Shown: positions 8,488-18,602, counted from the first letter of the stretch. The stretch is DNA of 64,000 bases from Oligoflexus tunisiensis (GCF_001748245.1 NZ_BDFO01000001.1:6477346-6541345); one strand, 5' to 3'. Notes: generated by a model not told the origin, from the sequence alone. Translations and numbers: made by a program.

Positions 8488-10596
8488 TCAACCGGCCGAT
8501 GGAGTCAAAACCACCGGCTCCATTTTCAAGGTGCCGTTGCCTTCAAGCTGCAAGGAATCAAGTTCCCAGGTTGGCCAGTTGTTGATGACCGGAGACTGGT
8601 AACGGAATCCAATCACAATCTTCTTGCCGGCGTAGGGGCTGAGATCAAAAGTCTCAGAATTCTCCCACACAAACTTGTCCGTATAGGCCGGGACCTTGAT
8701 CGCCGTCAGCGGTTCCCATTGAGCCGTCGCCAGACTCGTGATGTTTTCATCAGTTGTCACCCAAACCGTCATGACATCCGTCGCGGCAGGTTCCAGCTTG
8801 GCGATGGACTGGCGGAACCAGACCTGGGGATTTTTCACGTCCGTCAGATCAAAACGGGGGCTGGCGAGCCAGCTCGTCAATTCGCTGCCGGCCACCTTCA
8901 GACAGCAGGGCGTAGGTCGGTTGGGAATGGTAAAGACGTTCCAGCCATTGGCAGCCAGACCCTGGGTGGTTTCCACCGCAAAATCGGTCAGGCCTGTGTC
9001 CTTGAACACCTTCTTGTAAAGGCTCGGCACGGTCGGCTCAGGTTCGGGCGTCGGGACCACCGGCGCATCATCGCCGAGCGATCCAACCGTCACCGGATCA
9101 TGGCTCAAGGTTCCACTGCCCAGGATCTGCATGGAATCGATTTCCCAGATCGGCCAGCTCGAGGTTTCGCCCAGCTGATACTTGTAGGCGATCACGATTT
9201 TCTTGCCGGCATAACGGCTCAAATCGATCATCTCGGTATTTTCGAAGACATACTTGGGATCGTACTTCGGTTTTTTGGTAAAGGTGACCCGTTCCCATTT
9301 CACTTTCGAAAGATCGGCCAGCGATTCATCCGTCGTGATGAGGACACTGATCACATCATCATTTTCAGGTTCCCTCGTGATAGCCTGGCGGTAGAAGAAC
9401 TGCGGGTTCTGCACCTTGCTCAGGTCATAACGCGGGCTCAAAAGCCAGCTCGTCGTGTTGCTGCCGCCGACTTTCGCACAGCAGGAATCACCCGAGGTGT
9501 ACTTATAGATCGTCCAACCTTTAGCCTCGGACGTTGAAGCCGACGAGGCAACGGCAAAGTTGGTGAAGGCATTATCGCGGAAACTCTTGACGTAAGGCAG
9601 AGGCAGATCACGGGCCGGTCCGGCCACTTCCCCACCATTGTTGCCGCCGTTGCCGGAGCCGGAGCCTGCGAGGTTCAGCTGCTCATAGTTGACCTTGCCG
9701 GTTCCCAGAAGGGTAAAACTGGAAATTTGCCAGGCGGACTTCGCCGTGCCCGGCATGAACTTCAGTTTCTCGCCATCGAGTTTGAAGGCGATGACGATCT
9801 TTTTGCCAGCATAGGCGCTCAGGCTGACCGCCTCGCTCTTCCGATAGTTGTAGCTGCTGCCGTCGGGCATGGAATTGATCTTGATCGATTCCCAGGTCGC
9901 CTGCTCCGGATCACCGGAAACATAGTCCTGCGAAACGAGGTACATGACACCGTCAAGGAACGGCAGTCCGCGTTCGTTGATCGCCTGATCCACCATGAAG
10001 GCAGGGCTTCCCACCTGGCTCAAGTCCATGCGGGGCGAGAGCAGCCAGGCCGTGGCCTTGCCGTCACCGATCACATATTTCTTGTCACGTGTACCGTCGA
10101 TGCGCCAGGTTTTGGTCGCCGCAAAGGGAGCCAATTCCAGGTTGAAATACTTTTGGAACAGCGGGCGTTCGATACCTTCCAGAGTCTTGCCCTGCAGGGT
10201 GGCCACCGCATCAAGCGTGGCGCGGAGCTGCACATCAAGACCGCCGAGGCGGGCCCGGTCGTCTTCCAAAAGATTGAGTTTATCGTAGACCATGAAGGCC
10301 TGATAGAGGTGAGCCAGAGCATCGGAATCATAAGGATTGTTTCTGAGGCGATAGGTGGCAATCTTGAGATCATAAAGATTCTGTTTCAGTTCGGTCCGGT
10401 CACGCTCCGTGGCATCCTTCAAAAGGAAACCTTGCGCGAAATCCTGTTCCACGGTGTGCACCGCGGCGATCAGGTCTTCAATGGCTTGAAATTGCTCAGC
10501 CTCGGCCTGACGATTCTTACTGTCATCGGAACAGCTGGTCAGAATCGGGGAGCAGACGAGAGCAAGAGCTAAACTCATAACTCGAATCGTTTTCAT
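8488..10596 (-). CDS. Lipoprotein with three choice-of-anchor J-like (cleaved-adhesin) repeats
   Basis: Exported 702-aa protein with a lipobox (SPILTSC). After a helical region (about 25-130) come three homologous beta-sandwich modules, at about 140-295, 335-515 and 530-695. Each contains SWL(L/A)SPR, a pair FRQ(S/A)I, TTDE and the phrase (S/R)YAGKKIVI.(F/Y), and ends in W.(I/L)DS.Q(I/L).G.G. Modules 2 and 3 also share a CC pair. This pattern matches the choice-of-anchor J / DUF5017 family of surface carbohydrate- or cell-binding modules. Module 1 lacks the CC pair and is more divergent. It is 13 bp upstream of the nuclease gene and 32 bp downstream of the beta-barrel gene, so the three probably act together at the cell surface. 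The ligand is unknown. Confidence 0.8.
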   Translation of the reverse strand: MKTIRVMSLALALVCSPILTSCSDDSKNRQAEAEQFQAIEDLIAAVHTVEQDFAQGFLLKDATERDRTELKQNLYDLKIATYRLRNNPYDSDALAHLYQAFMVYDKLNLLEDDRARLGGLDVQLRATLDAVATLQGKTLEGIERPLFQKYFNLELAPFAATKTWRIDGTRDKKYVIGDGKATAWLLSPRMDLSQVGSPAFMVDQAINERGLPFLDGVMYLVSQDYVSGDPEQATWESIKINSMPDGSSYNYRKSEAVSLSAYAGKKIVIAFKLDGEKLKFMPGTAKSAWQISSFTLLGTGKVNYEQLNLAGSGSGNGGNNGGEVAGPARDLPLPYVKSFRDNAFTNFAVASSASTSEAKGWTIYKYTSGDSCCAKVGGSNTTSWLLSPRYDLSKVQNPQFFYRQAITREPENDDVISVLITTDESLADLSKVKWERVTFTKKPKYDPKYVFENTEMIDLSRYAGKKIVIAYKYQLGETSSWPIWEIDSMQILGSGTLSHDPVTVGSLGDDAPVVPTPEPEPTVPSLYKKVFKDTGLTDFAVETTQGLAANGWNVFTIPNRPTPCCLKVAGSELTSWLASPRFDLTDVKNPQVWFRQSIAKLEPAATDVMTVWVTTDENITSLATAQWEPLTAIKVPAYTDKFVWENSETFDLSPYAGKKIVIGFRYQSPVINNWPTWELDSLQLEGNGTLKMEPVVLTPSAG

Positions 10597-10628
10597 AAGG
10601 AGCCCCTTGTTCGGCTATTCGCGATGTC

Positions 10629-11972
10629 TCAGTAGTGATAGGTCGTCGTCAGTTTTACCACGGTATCTTCTTTGTTCAATTCACTCAAAACGCGGTCTTC
10701 GCGAACATCGGTGCGATTGCCGAAAACCGCATTTTCCGCCTGCATGAACTCAATTTCGGGGCGGAAGTTGAATTTGCCAGCCGTGTAATCCGCGCCGACC
10801 ACCAGCATGTTGAGACCACCATGGGAGGCGGTTTCATCGGATGTCCTGAGACGATGAGCCGACTCACGTTCACGATCTATGAAATACTTGCCAATCATTT
10901 TATAAGCCAAAAACGGAGTGATGGCGCCGAAATTATATCCAGCCTTGATCATGGTTGCAGCATCAACCTTGCCAAGCCAATCCTGACGGTTGCCATAGTA
11001 ATCGCTGTAAACAGGGCGGAAGGGAGCGATATCATGGAACCAGGTCATATCGCGATTCAGGCGCCAGGCGTTGGTCGCGGCTTTGGTCCAGGTCCGCTCA
11101 AAGTTCACGATGGCGGGGCCAAATTTTTGATTCAATTGGAGCGACCAGGCGGCTTCGAGCATCGAGCCGGCGGCGGTGCTATTGGAATGCGTGGCGTATT
11201 CAACGAGCGCCAGGGTGTCCGCCGTATTGTAATGAAGACCAGCCTTGTAGCCGCGGTCCTCCTTCACTTTCCAGCGTTCTGACGAAGCATTCTCCTCGAT
11301 GGTGAAGCCAGGAGTTGCGGGATAGTGAAAACCCGCCGAACCTACACCAACATAGGCCACGAGTGATTCTGTGGGCTTCCACTGCAGCTCAAGGCCTGGC
11401 AGCGTTTTGGTGCCGATGGTTTCGTCTTCAATCGGCAGGTTCGAAATGTAAGCTGGCGTGCCTTCGATTTGGAACACGCGCGCCACGTCCCAGGTGCGGA
11501 ATTCGCGGCCAATTTCCGTTCCGAAGTTATAAGGATAGAAACGCACGGATATCGTGTCGTTCGGGGTATAGGAAATCCAGGAATATTTCGAAGTCCGGTC
11601 AAGACCGAGGGTAGTGGCGCCGCGACCGTTGTCGTCGCCATTCAGAAGCAGGTCAGCCTGGAAATCAAATTGTTCATAGTGGTGAAGGAGGCGGAGGTTG
11701 AGTTTGGAGGTCTTATTGTCGACCGATCCGCGGTTGGGATCGATATCAAGGCGGAATTTCAAGGACGTGTCTTCGGTGAGTCGATATCCCACCAGGGCAT
11801 CAAAGAGTGTTTCCTCACCGAGTTGGGTGCTTTCCGAGGCGCTATGGACATACTGCTGATAGCGCAAGTACTCCAAATAGGTGGTCTGAACTGGAGCTGT
11901 TTCGATCTGCGCTTGTGCTGTACCTGCGATCAATAGAAGGCAAGCCGGCATCAAAAATCGTTGTGATCTCAT
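10629..11972 (-). CDS. Outer-membrane beta-barrel (porin-like) protein
   Basis: Predicted 447-aa outer-membrane protein. The signal peptide is MRSQRFLMPACLLLIAGTAQA, followed by many alternating aromatic/polar strands and a C-terminal aromatic residue (KLTTTYHY), as expected for a barrel inserted by BAM. I chose ATG 11972, because the frame extends upstream to 12083 but those 37 residues are not signal-like; AGGGGAA lies upstream. No specific porin family is recognised. It heads the operon containing the repeat lipoprotein and the nuclease, and could be their export or anchoring partner, or simply a porin for the products of DNA degradation. Both are inference. Confidence 0.75.
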   Translation of the reverse strand: MRSQRFLMPACLLLIAGTAQAQIETAPVQTTYLEYLRYQQYVHSASESTQLGEETLFDALVGYRLTEDTSLKFRLDIDPNRGSVDNKTSKLNLRLLHHYEQFDFQADLLLNGDDNGRGATTLGLDRTSKYSWISYTPNDTISVRFYPYNFGTEIGREFRTWDVARVFQIEGTPAYISNLPIEDETIGTKTLPGLELQWKPTESLVAYVGVGSAGFHYPATPGFTIEENASSERWKVKEDRGYKAGLHYNTADTLALVEYATHSNSTAAGSMLEAAWSLQLNQKFGPAIVNFERTWTKAATNAWRLNRDMTWFHDIAPFRPVYSDYYGNRQDWLGKVDAATMIKAGYNFGAITPFLAYKMIGKYFIDRERESAHRLRTSDETASHGGLNMLVVGADYTAGKFNFRPEIEFMQAENAVFGNRTDVREDRVLSELNKEDTVVKLTTTYHY

Positions 11973-12334
11973 GACCTGTTCCCCTGATACTACTCTGTCC
12001 GGTTTTGTCAAAATGACCAACGGGGGATATCGTTTTTCCGGCAGGAGGTCAATCAATATCATGGGGAAAATGCGTATATTCATGCCGTGGTGAATAAGCC
12101 GAAATTCACTGTAAAGATTTCGTTTTCTCGATACCCGGGTTCAACTCAGGCCATCTATCCAAAAATTCTGTATATTACGGCTATGGCACGAATGGCACAG
12201 AAAAAAACCGGACCTCCAGCATGATCAATGGCGGGTCAGTTCTGCGTCGCAATCCGGGACAAAAAATCCAAGCTGACACTGGACAAAGCCTCGGTTCCCC
12301 TATTTAATCCAAACCAACGATAGGAGGGCTCGAC
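11973..12334. other. Divergent intergenic region between the beta-barrel operon and the GST gene
   Basis: These 362 bp separate divergent genes and must hold the promoters of both. A TATATT element near 12171 could be a -10 box for the plus strand. I see no convincing operator, hairpin or small gene; the open frame continuing upstream of the beta-barrel to 12083 is not signal-like. Confidence 0.5.
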
Positions 12335-12961
12335 ATGGATATGACATTGGTAGTGGGTTCCAAGACTTTCTCCTCGTGGTCGCTGCGTCCCTGGCTTGTG
12401 CTGAAACAGGCCAACATTCCGTTCAAGGAAGTGGTCATCGCTTTGAACCAGCTTTCGACGCGTGAACAGATTCGCCAGTATTCCCCCTCGGGCCGTGTGC
12501 CCGTCCTTATCCACAAAGAGCTCCGCATCTGGGATTCACTGGCCATTGCCGAATATGTGAGTGAGCTCTTTCCTGAGAAGGAACTGTGGCCGAGCAAAAT
12601 CGAGGATCGTGCACTGGCGCGCAGTGTCAGCGCTGAAATGCACTCCGGGTTCGCGGCCATGCGCCAGCAGCTCTCGATGAATGTCAAGAGACGCCTGCCG
12701 ACACCTGCTTTGAATGACGATACGCAGGGCGACCTCAAACGCGTATTTGAAATCTGGAATGAATGCCTCAACCGCTCGGGTGGACCCTTCCTCTTTGGCA
12801 AATTCTCCATCGCGGATGCGATGTATGCGCCGGTCACCACCCGCATGACGACCTATTCCATCCCACTCACCGGCGCCATCGAGGGCTATGTGGAAACCGT
12901 CGCGAAACTGCCGGCGATGCAGGAGTGGATTCAGGCTGCCCAAAAGGAGGCTGAAGGCTGA
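12335..12961 (+). CDS. Glutathione S-transferase family protein
   Basis: Cytosolic GST-like protein of 208 aa. The N-terminal thioredoxin-like half contains SKTFSSWSLRPWL, where the Ser cluster replaces the catalytic Cys/Tyr of other classes. It also has the SGRVPVL cis-Pro element and a DSLAIAEYV glutathione-contact motif. The C-terminal helical half contains the N-capping box-like FGKFSIADAMYAP. This subtype is widespread in proteobacteria and is usually annotated only to family level. The ATG at 12335 has a GGAGGG-type site. The gene stands alone between divergent and unrelated neighbours, so its substrate cannot be inferred. Confidence 0.9.
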   Translation: MDMTLVVGSKTFSSWSLRPWLVLKQANIPFKEVVIALNQLSTREQIRQYSPSGRVPVLIHKELRIWDSLAIAEYVSELFPEKELWPSKIEDRALARSVSAEMHSGFAAMRQQLSMNVKRRLPTPALNDDTQGDLKRVFEIWNECLNRSGGPFLFGKFSIADAMYAPVTTRMTTYSIPLTGAIEGYVETVAKLPAMQEWIQAAQKEAEG

Positions 12962-13096
12962 TCACGGCCTTTGGTCCTTTCCAAAAGTTCCTGAGGAACG
13001 TTGTTGTTTCTCAGGGGATAAGCCATCTGCAGATACCTCTAAGGTTTCCCTCTATCCGTCCGATAACATTTACGAAAACGTGACAGGATAGAGCGA

Positions 13097-15751
13097 ATGC
13101 TTCGACTGCTTAACTTGCTCTTCAGCGTGATCGTGGCCCTCCTTATGGAAGTGGCGCGCGCGGGGACGCCGTTCGCTCAAACCGACCTCCGCCTCTTTCC
13201 CTTTGGCACGTCCAATTATGAATTTACCGAGGACTGGGATTTCTATCCGGCCGAACTCCTCACCCCGGCCGAGATTCAAGCGCGGGAACCTCCGCGTAAA
13301 CTTTCTCTGATTGCCATCATTCCAAAAGACCATAAGTTCGGTGAGCTGCGCCACGGCACCTTCCGCATGCAGGTGCGCCTGCCGGAACCGGCCTGGCGCT
13401 ATACGATTTTCTTTCCGGAACTGCGCTCTGCGAGCCGTATTTGGATCAACGGGGAACAGATCTCCAATCCGGGTCGGGTGGGAACCAGCATCGCCGACGA
13501 AAAGCCCGCGCTGCGGCCTGTGACGCACGTTCTGCAGGGTGAGGCCCGCGAGCTCGATATCGTGATCCAAATCTCCGGTTATTCCAACTATCAGTTCCTC
13601 AGCTCCTCCACGGCAATTACGATTGGATACACGTCTCAAATCACGATGAAACATGCGGCTGCCAAAATACGCGACGCCTTTGTCGTGGGCGCGATCTTCA
13701 TCATGGCCTTTTACCATTTCAGTCTCTTTGCGCTGCGTCGCGAACGGATTGATCCCTTTCTCTTCGGCATGTTCTGTCTTTGGATCGGCATCCGGACCAT
13801 CTGTCGTTCGGAAGGCCTGCTTCTGTATGAGATTTTTGATCAACCGGATTTCCATTGGCAGTATCGCTTCGAATACTGGGGGATCAGTGTGCCCTCGCTC
13901 ACCTGCTGCAATTTCATCTATGTCCTGTTCCACAGGAGTATTTCCCGAAGGGTCGTGAACTTCGTTATCGTCGCTTCACTGATTTATACCGTAATCGTCG
14001 GCGTTCTCCCTCTGTATCAGCATGGGGTTCTGCTCATTCCGTTTGAAATCTGCATACTGCTCGTCTCAAGCTATCTCGTGAAATGCCTGGCCTGTGCCAA
14101 ACCCGAGCAACGTGATGGCGCGATTCTGATCGCCTTCGGCTTTGGTATTTTCATCTTGACCATAGGCAATGACATCCTCAAAAATCACAATCTCATGAGG
14201 ACGACCACGCTTTCGCATATGGGTCTCTTCCTCTTTATCCTGTTCCAGGCGATACTGATTTCCAAGCGTTTCTCCCGCGCCTTCCATCGCATCAAGGACG
14301 CCGAATTCGAGATTCGACGTCTCAACGATGATCTGGAAAAAAAGGTCAAGGATCGCACCCAAACCATTCGCATCATTCTCGACAATGTCAAGGCCGGCTT
14401 TCTGCTGGTCGGACCGGATCTGGCGGTCAGGGAGGGCTTCACGAAGTCCTGTCAGGACCTGATCGGTCGCCCCATAACCGTGGGACAGAAACTGCACGAT
14501 CTTTTGGAATTCAACGACAGGGAGCGGCCCCACTTTCAGATGGCCGTTTCCCAGGTCTTTTCCGGTCTTCTGCCGGATGAAGTGAGCCTGAGCCAGATTC
14601 ATAGCCGCATCACCCTCGATCAGCGTGTGCTGTCGCTGCAGGGTTCCATCGTGCGCGATGAGGATGCATCCGTCCACGCCATCCTCTTTACCATCACCGA
14701 AGTCACCGAACTCGTGAAAGCGGAAAGGGATGCCAGGATCAATCAAACCCTTCTCAGCATTCTGCAGGACAAATTCGCTTTCCAGACTTTCATAACGGAC
14801 TCCATGCGCGAGCTGAAACTGGCCAGTGAGGCCCTGAAACAAGGTGATGAAAACCGTTTGCGGATGGTGCTGCATACCCTGAAAGGCAACTTTGCCACCT
14901 ACGGTCTGGATGATGTGGCCCGGTATATCCATACGACCGAGGATCTTGAAAACATCGGGCCCGCTGAGCTCGAGGAAATCGCGAGCAGGATTCATCAGTT
15001 CATGAGCTCCTATCAGGACCTGATCGGACTCGATCCCAGCATGGATGGCAGCCAGGGTGTGCTCGTTCCTTTCCAGGCCTTCCACAATATGCACAAGATC
15101 CTGGAAATCATGCGCGCCCCAAGTGAAATTCAGCGCGTCTTCGATGTCTGGGTGCAGGAAGTGAAGCTCGTGCCTATCCGTTCCCTGTTTGGCGCCATGC
15201 TTACTCATACGAGCCGGCTGGCGGCGCGACTGGGCAAGGAGGTCGACATCCATGTCAACGGCGGTGATGTGCTGGTGAATCCGGAAAAGCTGACCAGCGT
15301 GATCAGCAATCTGTCCCATATGCTGCGTAATGCCATCGACCATGGCATCGAATTTCCGGAGAAACGGGCGCCGAAGAATCCCCGGGCCCGTATCGAACTC
15401 GCCATCCGGCGTCATGCCGGTGAACTCCTGGTGACCATACAGGACGATGGGGCGGGTCTTGATCTGGATCGCATCCGCGATGTCGCCATCGAAAAGAATC
15501 TCGTCACCCCGGAAGCCTTTGATAGCCTCTCGGAGCAGCAGAAAGCTCACCTGATATTCCTTCCAGGATTTTCCACTGCGGAATCGGTCTCAGAAGTCTC
15601 GGGGCGTGGGGTGGGCATGGCTTCGCTGCTGGATGCCGTGAAGCAGCTCGGCGGTCATATCGAGGTCGAAAGCCGCAAGGGCCATGGCTGCGAATTCAGG
15701 GTTCGCATACCGGATGAAATCTCCGATCGCGTCATCAACAAGGTTGCTTGA
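13097..15751 (+). CDS. 7TM-DISM sensor with Hpt and CheA-like kinase domains
   Basis: Membrane signalling protein of 884 aa. A signal peptide precedes a beta-sandwich extracellular domain of the 7TMR-DISM kind (about 25-190), then seven membrane helices (about 195-400) and a coiled coil. A PAS-like segment (about 420-550) follows. The Hpt-like domain carries VLHTLKGNF with H593. The CheA-type ATPase has an N-box (LSHMLRNAIDHG), QDDGAGLD and VSGRGVGM. There is no P5/CheW-binding domain and no receiver, so the phosphate must pass to a separate response regulator. AGGATAG precedes the ATG. It is paralogous to the convergent gene at 15735-18602, and the two stop codons overlap by 17 bp. Signal and output are unknown. 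Confidence 0.85.
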   Translation: MLRLLNLLFSVIVALLMEVARAGTPFAQTDLRLFPFGTSNYEFTEDWDFYPAELLTPAEIQAREPPRKLSLIAIIPKDHKFGELRHGTFRMQVRLPEPAWRYTIFFPELRSASRIWINGEQISNPGRVGTSIADEKPALRPVTHVLQGEARELDIVIQISGYSNYQFLSSSTAITIGYTSQITMKHAAAKIRDAFVVGAIFIMAFYHFSLFALRRERIDPFLFGMFCLWIGIRTICRSEGLLLYEIFDQPDFHWQYRFEYWGISVPSLTCCNFIYVLFHRSISRRVVNFVIVASLIYTVIVGVLPLYQHGVLLIPFEICILLVSSYLVKCLACAKPEQRDGAILIAFGFGIFILTIGNDILKNHNLMRTTTLSHMGLFLFILFQAILISKRFSRAFHRIKDAEFEIRRLNDDLEKKVKDRTQTIRIILDNVKAGFLLVGPDLAVREGFTKSCQDLIGRPITVGQKLHDLLEFNDRERPHFQMAVSQVFSGLLPDEVSLSQIHSRITLDQRVLSLQGSIVRDEDASVHAILFTITEVTELVKAERDARINQTLLSILQDKFAFQTFITDSMRELKLASEALKQGDENRLRMVLHTLKGNFATYGLDDVARYIHTTEDLENIGPAELEEIASRIHQFMSSYQDLIGLDPSMDGSQGVLVPFQAFHNMHKILEIMRAPSEIQRVFDVWVQEVKLVPIRSLFGAMLTHTSRLAARLGKEVDIHVNGGDVLVNPEKLTSVISNLSHMLRNAIDHGIEFPEKRAPKNPRARIELAIRRHAGELLVTIQDDGAGLDLDRIRDVAIEKNLVTPEAFDSLSEQQKAHLIFLPGFSTAESVSEVSGRGVGMASLLDAVKQLGGHIEVESRKGHGCEFRVRIPDEISDRVINKVA

Positions 15752-18602
15752 GCGGCATCACCTGACTCTGCGTGTGACGGCGGGTTGGACTCCACCAGAC
15801 CGCGGTTGGCAGGATGATTTCGAAACGGAAAGCCAGTCCTTTGGCGGGCCCATGCGTGTCGAAGAGCTGCAGAGAAATTTCCCCACCCGCACTTTCCAGG
15901 TAATTACGGACCGCATCCATCCCGACGCCACGTCCGGACACTTCCGTGACCGCTTCCTTGGTGGAAAAGCCCGACTGGAAAATCAGATCGGCAAGTTCCT
16001 CCGTCGCATAACGGCGTCCAGGCTGGAGCAAACCGGATTCCCGCGCCTTGTGCTCAATCCGGTCCAGATCCAGGCCTTGTCCATCATCGCTGAAATAAAG
16101 AACCAGATCGCTCCCCCGCTCCTCGATCTCGATCTGGATTTTGCCCTGTGGGGATTTTCCAGCCGCCTCTCTTTGCTCCGCAGTTTCGAGGCCGTGATCG
16201 AGGGCATTGCGTACCAGGTGAATCAGAATGCTATGCAGAAGATCGGCCCCATCATCGCGCAGGATCACGCTGGACGGCGAGATCTTGATATCCGGCACAT
16301 GCTTATGGAGGTCACGGGCCAGGGAATCGACACCCTTGCAGGCGTCCTCTAGGATGGTTTGAATCGGACTGTAGCAGCTTTCCATCAGGATGTTTTCCAC
16401 GTCGGAAAGAGCTTTCCCGCCCTCCTCGCTTAAAGGCTCAACATGCAACGTGGAAAGGCGATCGAGACCATCGAGAAGGCGACGGCGTGGCAGCCGTAAA
16501 ACCTTGTCGGATGCTGCCCAGCCCAGTTTATCACGGCCCACCTGTTCATAACGCTGGACGAGCGAACTCACGCGTTCCAGATCATTCAAAAGGCGATCTT
16601 CGTGCCAGGCCGCTTCCTCTCTTTGGAGAGCCGCATAATATTGCTCGACATCATGGCTCGCGGCTGAGATCGCATGAAGGAAGTAGGTCCGCGCCGTACC
16701 CTTGATGGTATGCATGTTCATGAAAAGGTTGCGAACGATATCGGCCTTCCGGTAGCTGCCGGCGTTCAGAATCAGCTGCCGATTCTGCCGCAGGTATTCC
16801 TCGGTCTTTTGAATAAAGCGCTGAAAGCGTTCCTCCGGAATCTTTAGAATTTCCTGCAGAATGCCAAGTTCCTCTTCCTGTTCCCGGGTCTTCTGCTGGA
16901 GGGAGCGGATTTCGGTGACATCCCGCACACAGACAAGGATCTTGTCCACCGACTGACTGGCATCCACCATCGGTGTCCATTCCAGCTCCAGCGTGCGGAC
17001 CTGGTCCGTCCCTTCCGGGGTAAAGCCCAGCTCCGGGACAAGGCAATGCGCATTCAGATCAAAGACCATGGGGTCCGAGCCCAAGGCTGCATTCAAGGCC
17101 GCCATGGTCTGCGATTTGGTATCACCGTTCAGGTCCGAATGATTGAAGAGTATATCCTCAAGACCGGCGCCGGCAATGGCTTCCTTCCTTACGATCTTTT
17201 TCAAATGGCCTGAAAACTGACTGCCAATCGTCCAGCCGTTACCCACAAGCGTGAAAATTCCCTGCTGAATGCTATCCAGAATGGATTTGATATCGCGCGT
17301 CTGCCGATCCACTTCAGATTTCAATTCACGACTCAGATGCTCGGCCCGACGGAAGGCATAGGCAAAGTGAACGGCCACGATCTGGCTCTGCAGCATAATG
17401 AAAACGACAAAGCCGAGATTGATCACGTTGAGGGGGACATGCAGATAGCCCTTTTCCGCCAGAATATCGAAAAGAGCTCCAATGAAAACGGCCGTGGATC
17501 CCAGAATCACCAGGCTCGCCCCTTTTTCTCCAGCGAAGAAGGCACGTACTGCACAGAGCAGGTAGAAGGTGCCTGAGACCATGCCGATGACCTGTGCGGG
17601 TGTGCCAAGGTAAGTGAAAATCTGACTAGGGGCCACAGCGAAGAAAATGGAAGCAAGGCTCAGGAAGACCACCAGACTCTGATGGATGCGCGGAGGAATG
17701 TACCGCGGAAAATAGCAACGAATGAATTGCCCGGCCAGCATAGGGACCAGCATCATCATCATGTAGAGAGCTTTCAAACCCACCGCATAAGCCAGAAAAT
17801 AACTACCGAACAGAGTGGCTGGAAAAAAGTTTACCGAGGCCGAGCGAAAGGCCAGGACCACAGCCATGAAACCGAGATAGAGCGAACCGCGATCCTCCGG
17901 ACGACGGCTAAAGAGACTGAAACTATAGGCGGCCGCGAAGATGAGACAACCCACCACGAAAAAAGAAAGGCGCTCCCGCTGCTTTTCCTCAGCATTGACA
18001 ACCCGAATGGATGCGACCTGGGGTGGCTCCCAAAGGCCGCCCCAGGCATGATAGTAATTACTGACCTGGATCAGGAAAAAATAATCCTGCTCTTCCACGG
18101 CAAGCAGCGGTTCCATGTTGGACGTCCGGATCTGGGGAGCGGACGCCTCTTCACTCGTTCCCACCTGTCCCAGGGATTGCACCGGCTGATCAGTTCCCTG
18201 GCCATCCTGCCCAAAGAACCAGGTTCGCGACGAGGTATAGGCATCGATTCCGAAAACTCCAAGAGCCAGACGGGTCGGCCAATTCCTGATGCGGAGCACA
18301 TAGGTTGCGTAACCGCGGTTGTCTTCACCTCCTGCCGAGGACTCGGGAAAGGACTGGCCGATGGTTGCATAGAGGGACTGAAAGGAGGGATCCCTAATTT
18401 TATGCAGGAAATCCCTGGGCTCGAGCAGTTCATGGGGGAAAAAATACCATTCGCCGGTCAGGGCCAGCGTGAATTCACCTTTCCAATCGGCCAGGTCCAC
18501 AACACCAGCCCGGGCTTCCCGATACTGGCCCGCCTCGCTCCGTGCCGCCATCAGGCTGCCAAGGCATAAGCAGACCAGCCATAACCGCCGAAAATAACCC
18601 AT
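15735..18602 (-). CDS. Second 7TM-DISM sensor with Hpt and CheA-like kinase domains
   Basis: A paralogue, about 955 aa, of the gene facing it. Order: signal peptide, extracellular domain rich in aromatic residues (about 25-215), seven membrane helices (about 220-430) and a coiled coil. Next come a PAS-like part, ending in a VRDVTEIRSLQQ linker, and an Hpt-like domain with MHTIKGTAR (H631). Last is a CheA-type ATPase with LIHLVRNALDHG, DDGQGLD, QSGFSTKEAVTEVSGRGVGM. No P5 or receiver domain is visible. The start at 18602 has AGGAG 7 nt upstream; the ATG at 18623 lacks one. The last residues (after EIILPTA) are basic and unlike the family, and lie partly in the overlap with the partner gene, suggesting a read-through extension of the original C-terminus. 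The two kinases could form heteromers, but that is inference. Confidence 0.85.
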   Translation of the reverse strand: MGYFRRLWLVCLCLGSLMAARSEAGQYREARAGVVDLADWKGEFTLALTGEWYFFPHELLEPRDFLHKIRDPSFQSLYATIGQSFPESSAGGEDNRGYATYVLRIRNWPTRLALGVFGIDAYTSSRTWFFGQDGQGTDQPVQSLGQVGTSEEASAPQIRTSNMEPLLAVEEQDYFFLIQVSNYYHAWGGLWEPPQVASIRVVNAEEKQRERLSFFVVGCLIFAAAYSFSLFSRRPEDRGSLYLGFMAVVLAFRSASVNFFPATLFGSYFLAYAVGLKALYMMMMLVPMLAGQFIRCYFPRYIPPRIHQSLVVFLSLASIFFAVAPSQIFTYLGTPAQVIGMVSGTFYLLCAVRAFFAGEKGASLVILGSTAVFIGALFDILAEKGYLHVPLNVINLGFVVFIMLQSQIVAVHFAYAFRRAEHLSRELKSEVDRQTRDIKSILDSIQQGIFTLVGNGWTIGSQFSGHLKKIVRKEAIAGAGLEDILFNHSDLNGDTKSQTMAALNAALGSDPMVFDLNAHCLVPELGFTPEGTDQVRTLELEWTPMVDASQSVDKILVCVRDVTEIRSLQQKTREQEEELGILQEILKIPEERFQRFIQKTEEYLRQNRQLILNAGSYRKADIVRNLFMNMHTIKGTARTYFLHAISAASHDVEQYYAALQREEAAWHEDRLLNDLERVSSLVQRYEQVGRDKLGWAASDKVLRLPRRRLLDGLDRLSTLHVEPLSEEGGKALSDVENILMESCYSPIQTILEDACKGVDSLARDLHKHVPDIKISPSSVILRDDGADLLHSILIHLVRNALDHGLETAEQREAAGKSPQGKIQIEIEERGSDLVLYFSDDGQGLDLDRIEHKARESGLLQPGRRYATEELADLIFQSGFSTKEAVTEVSGRGVGMDAVRNYLESAGGEISLQLFDTHGPAKGLAFRFEIILPTAVWWSPTRRHTQSQVMPLKQPC

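Noticed and set aside
14066..15550. Long antisense open frame inside the first 7TM kinase
   Set aside because: Codon-phase mirror of the kinase gene, with no recognisable domain.
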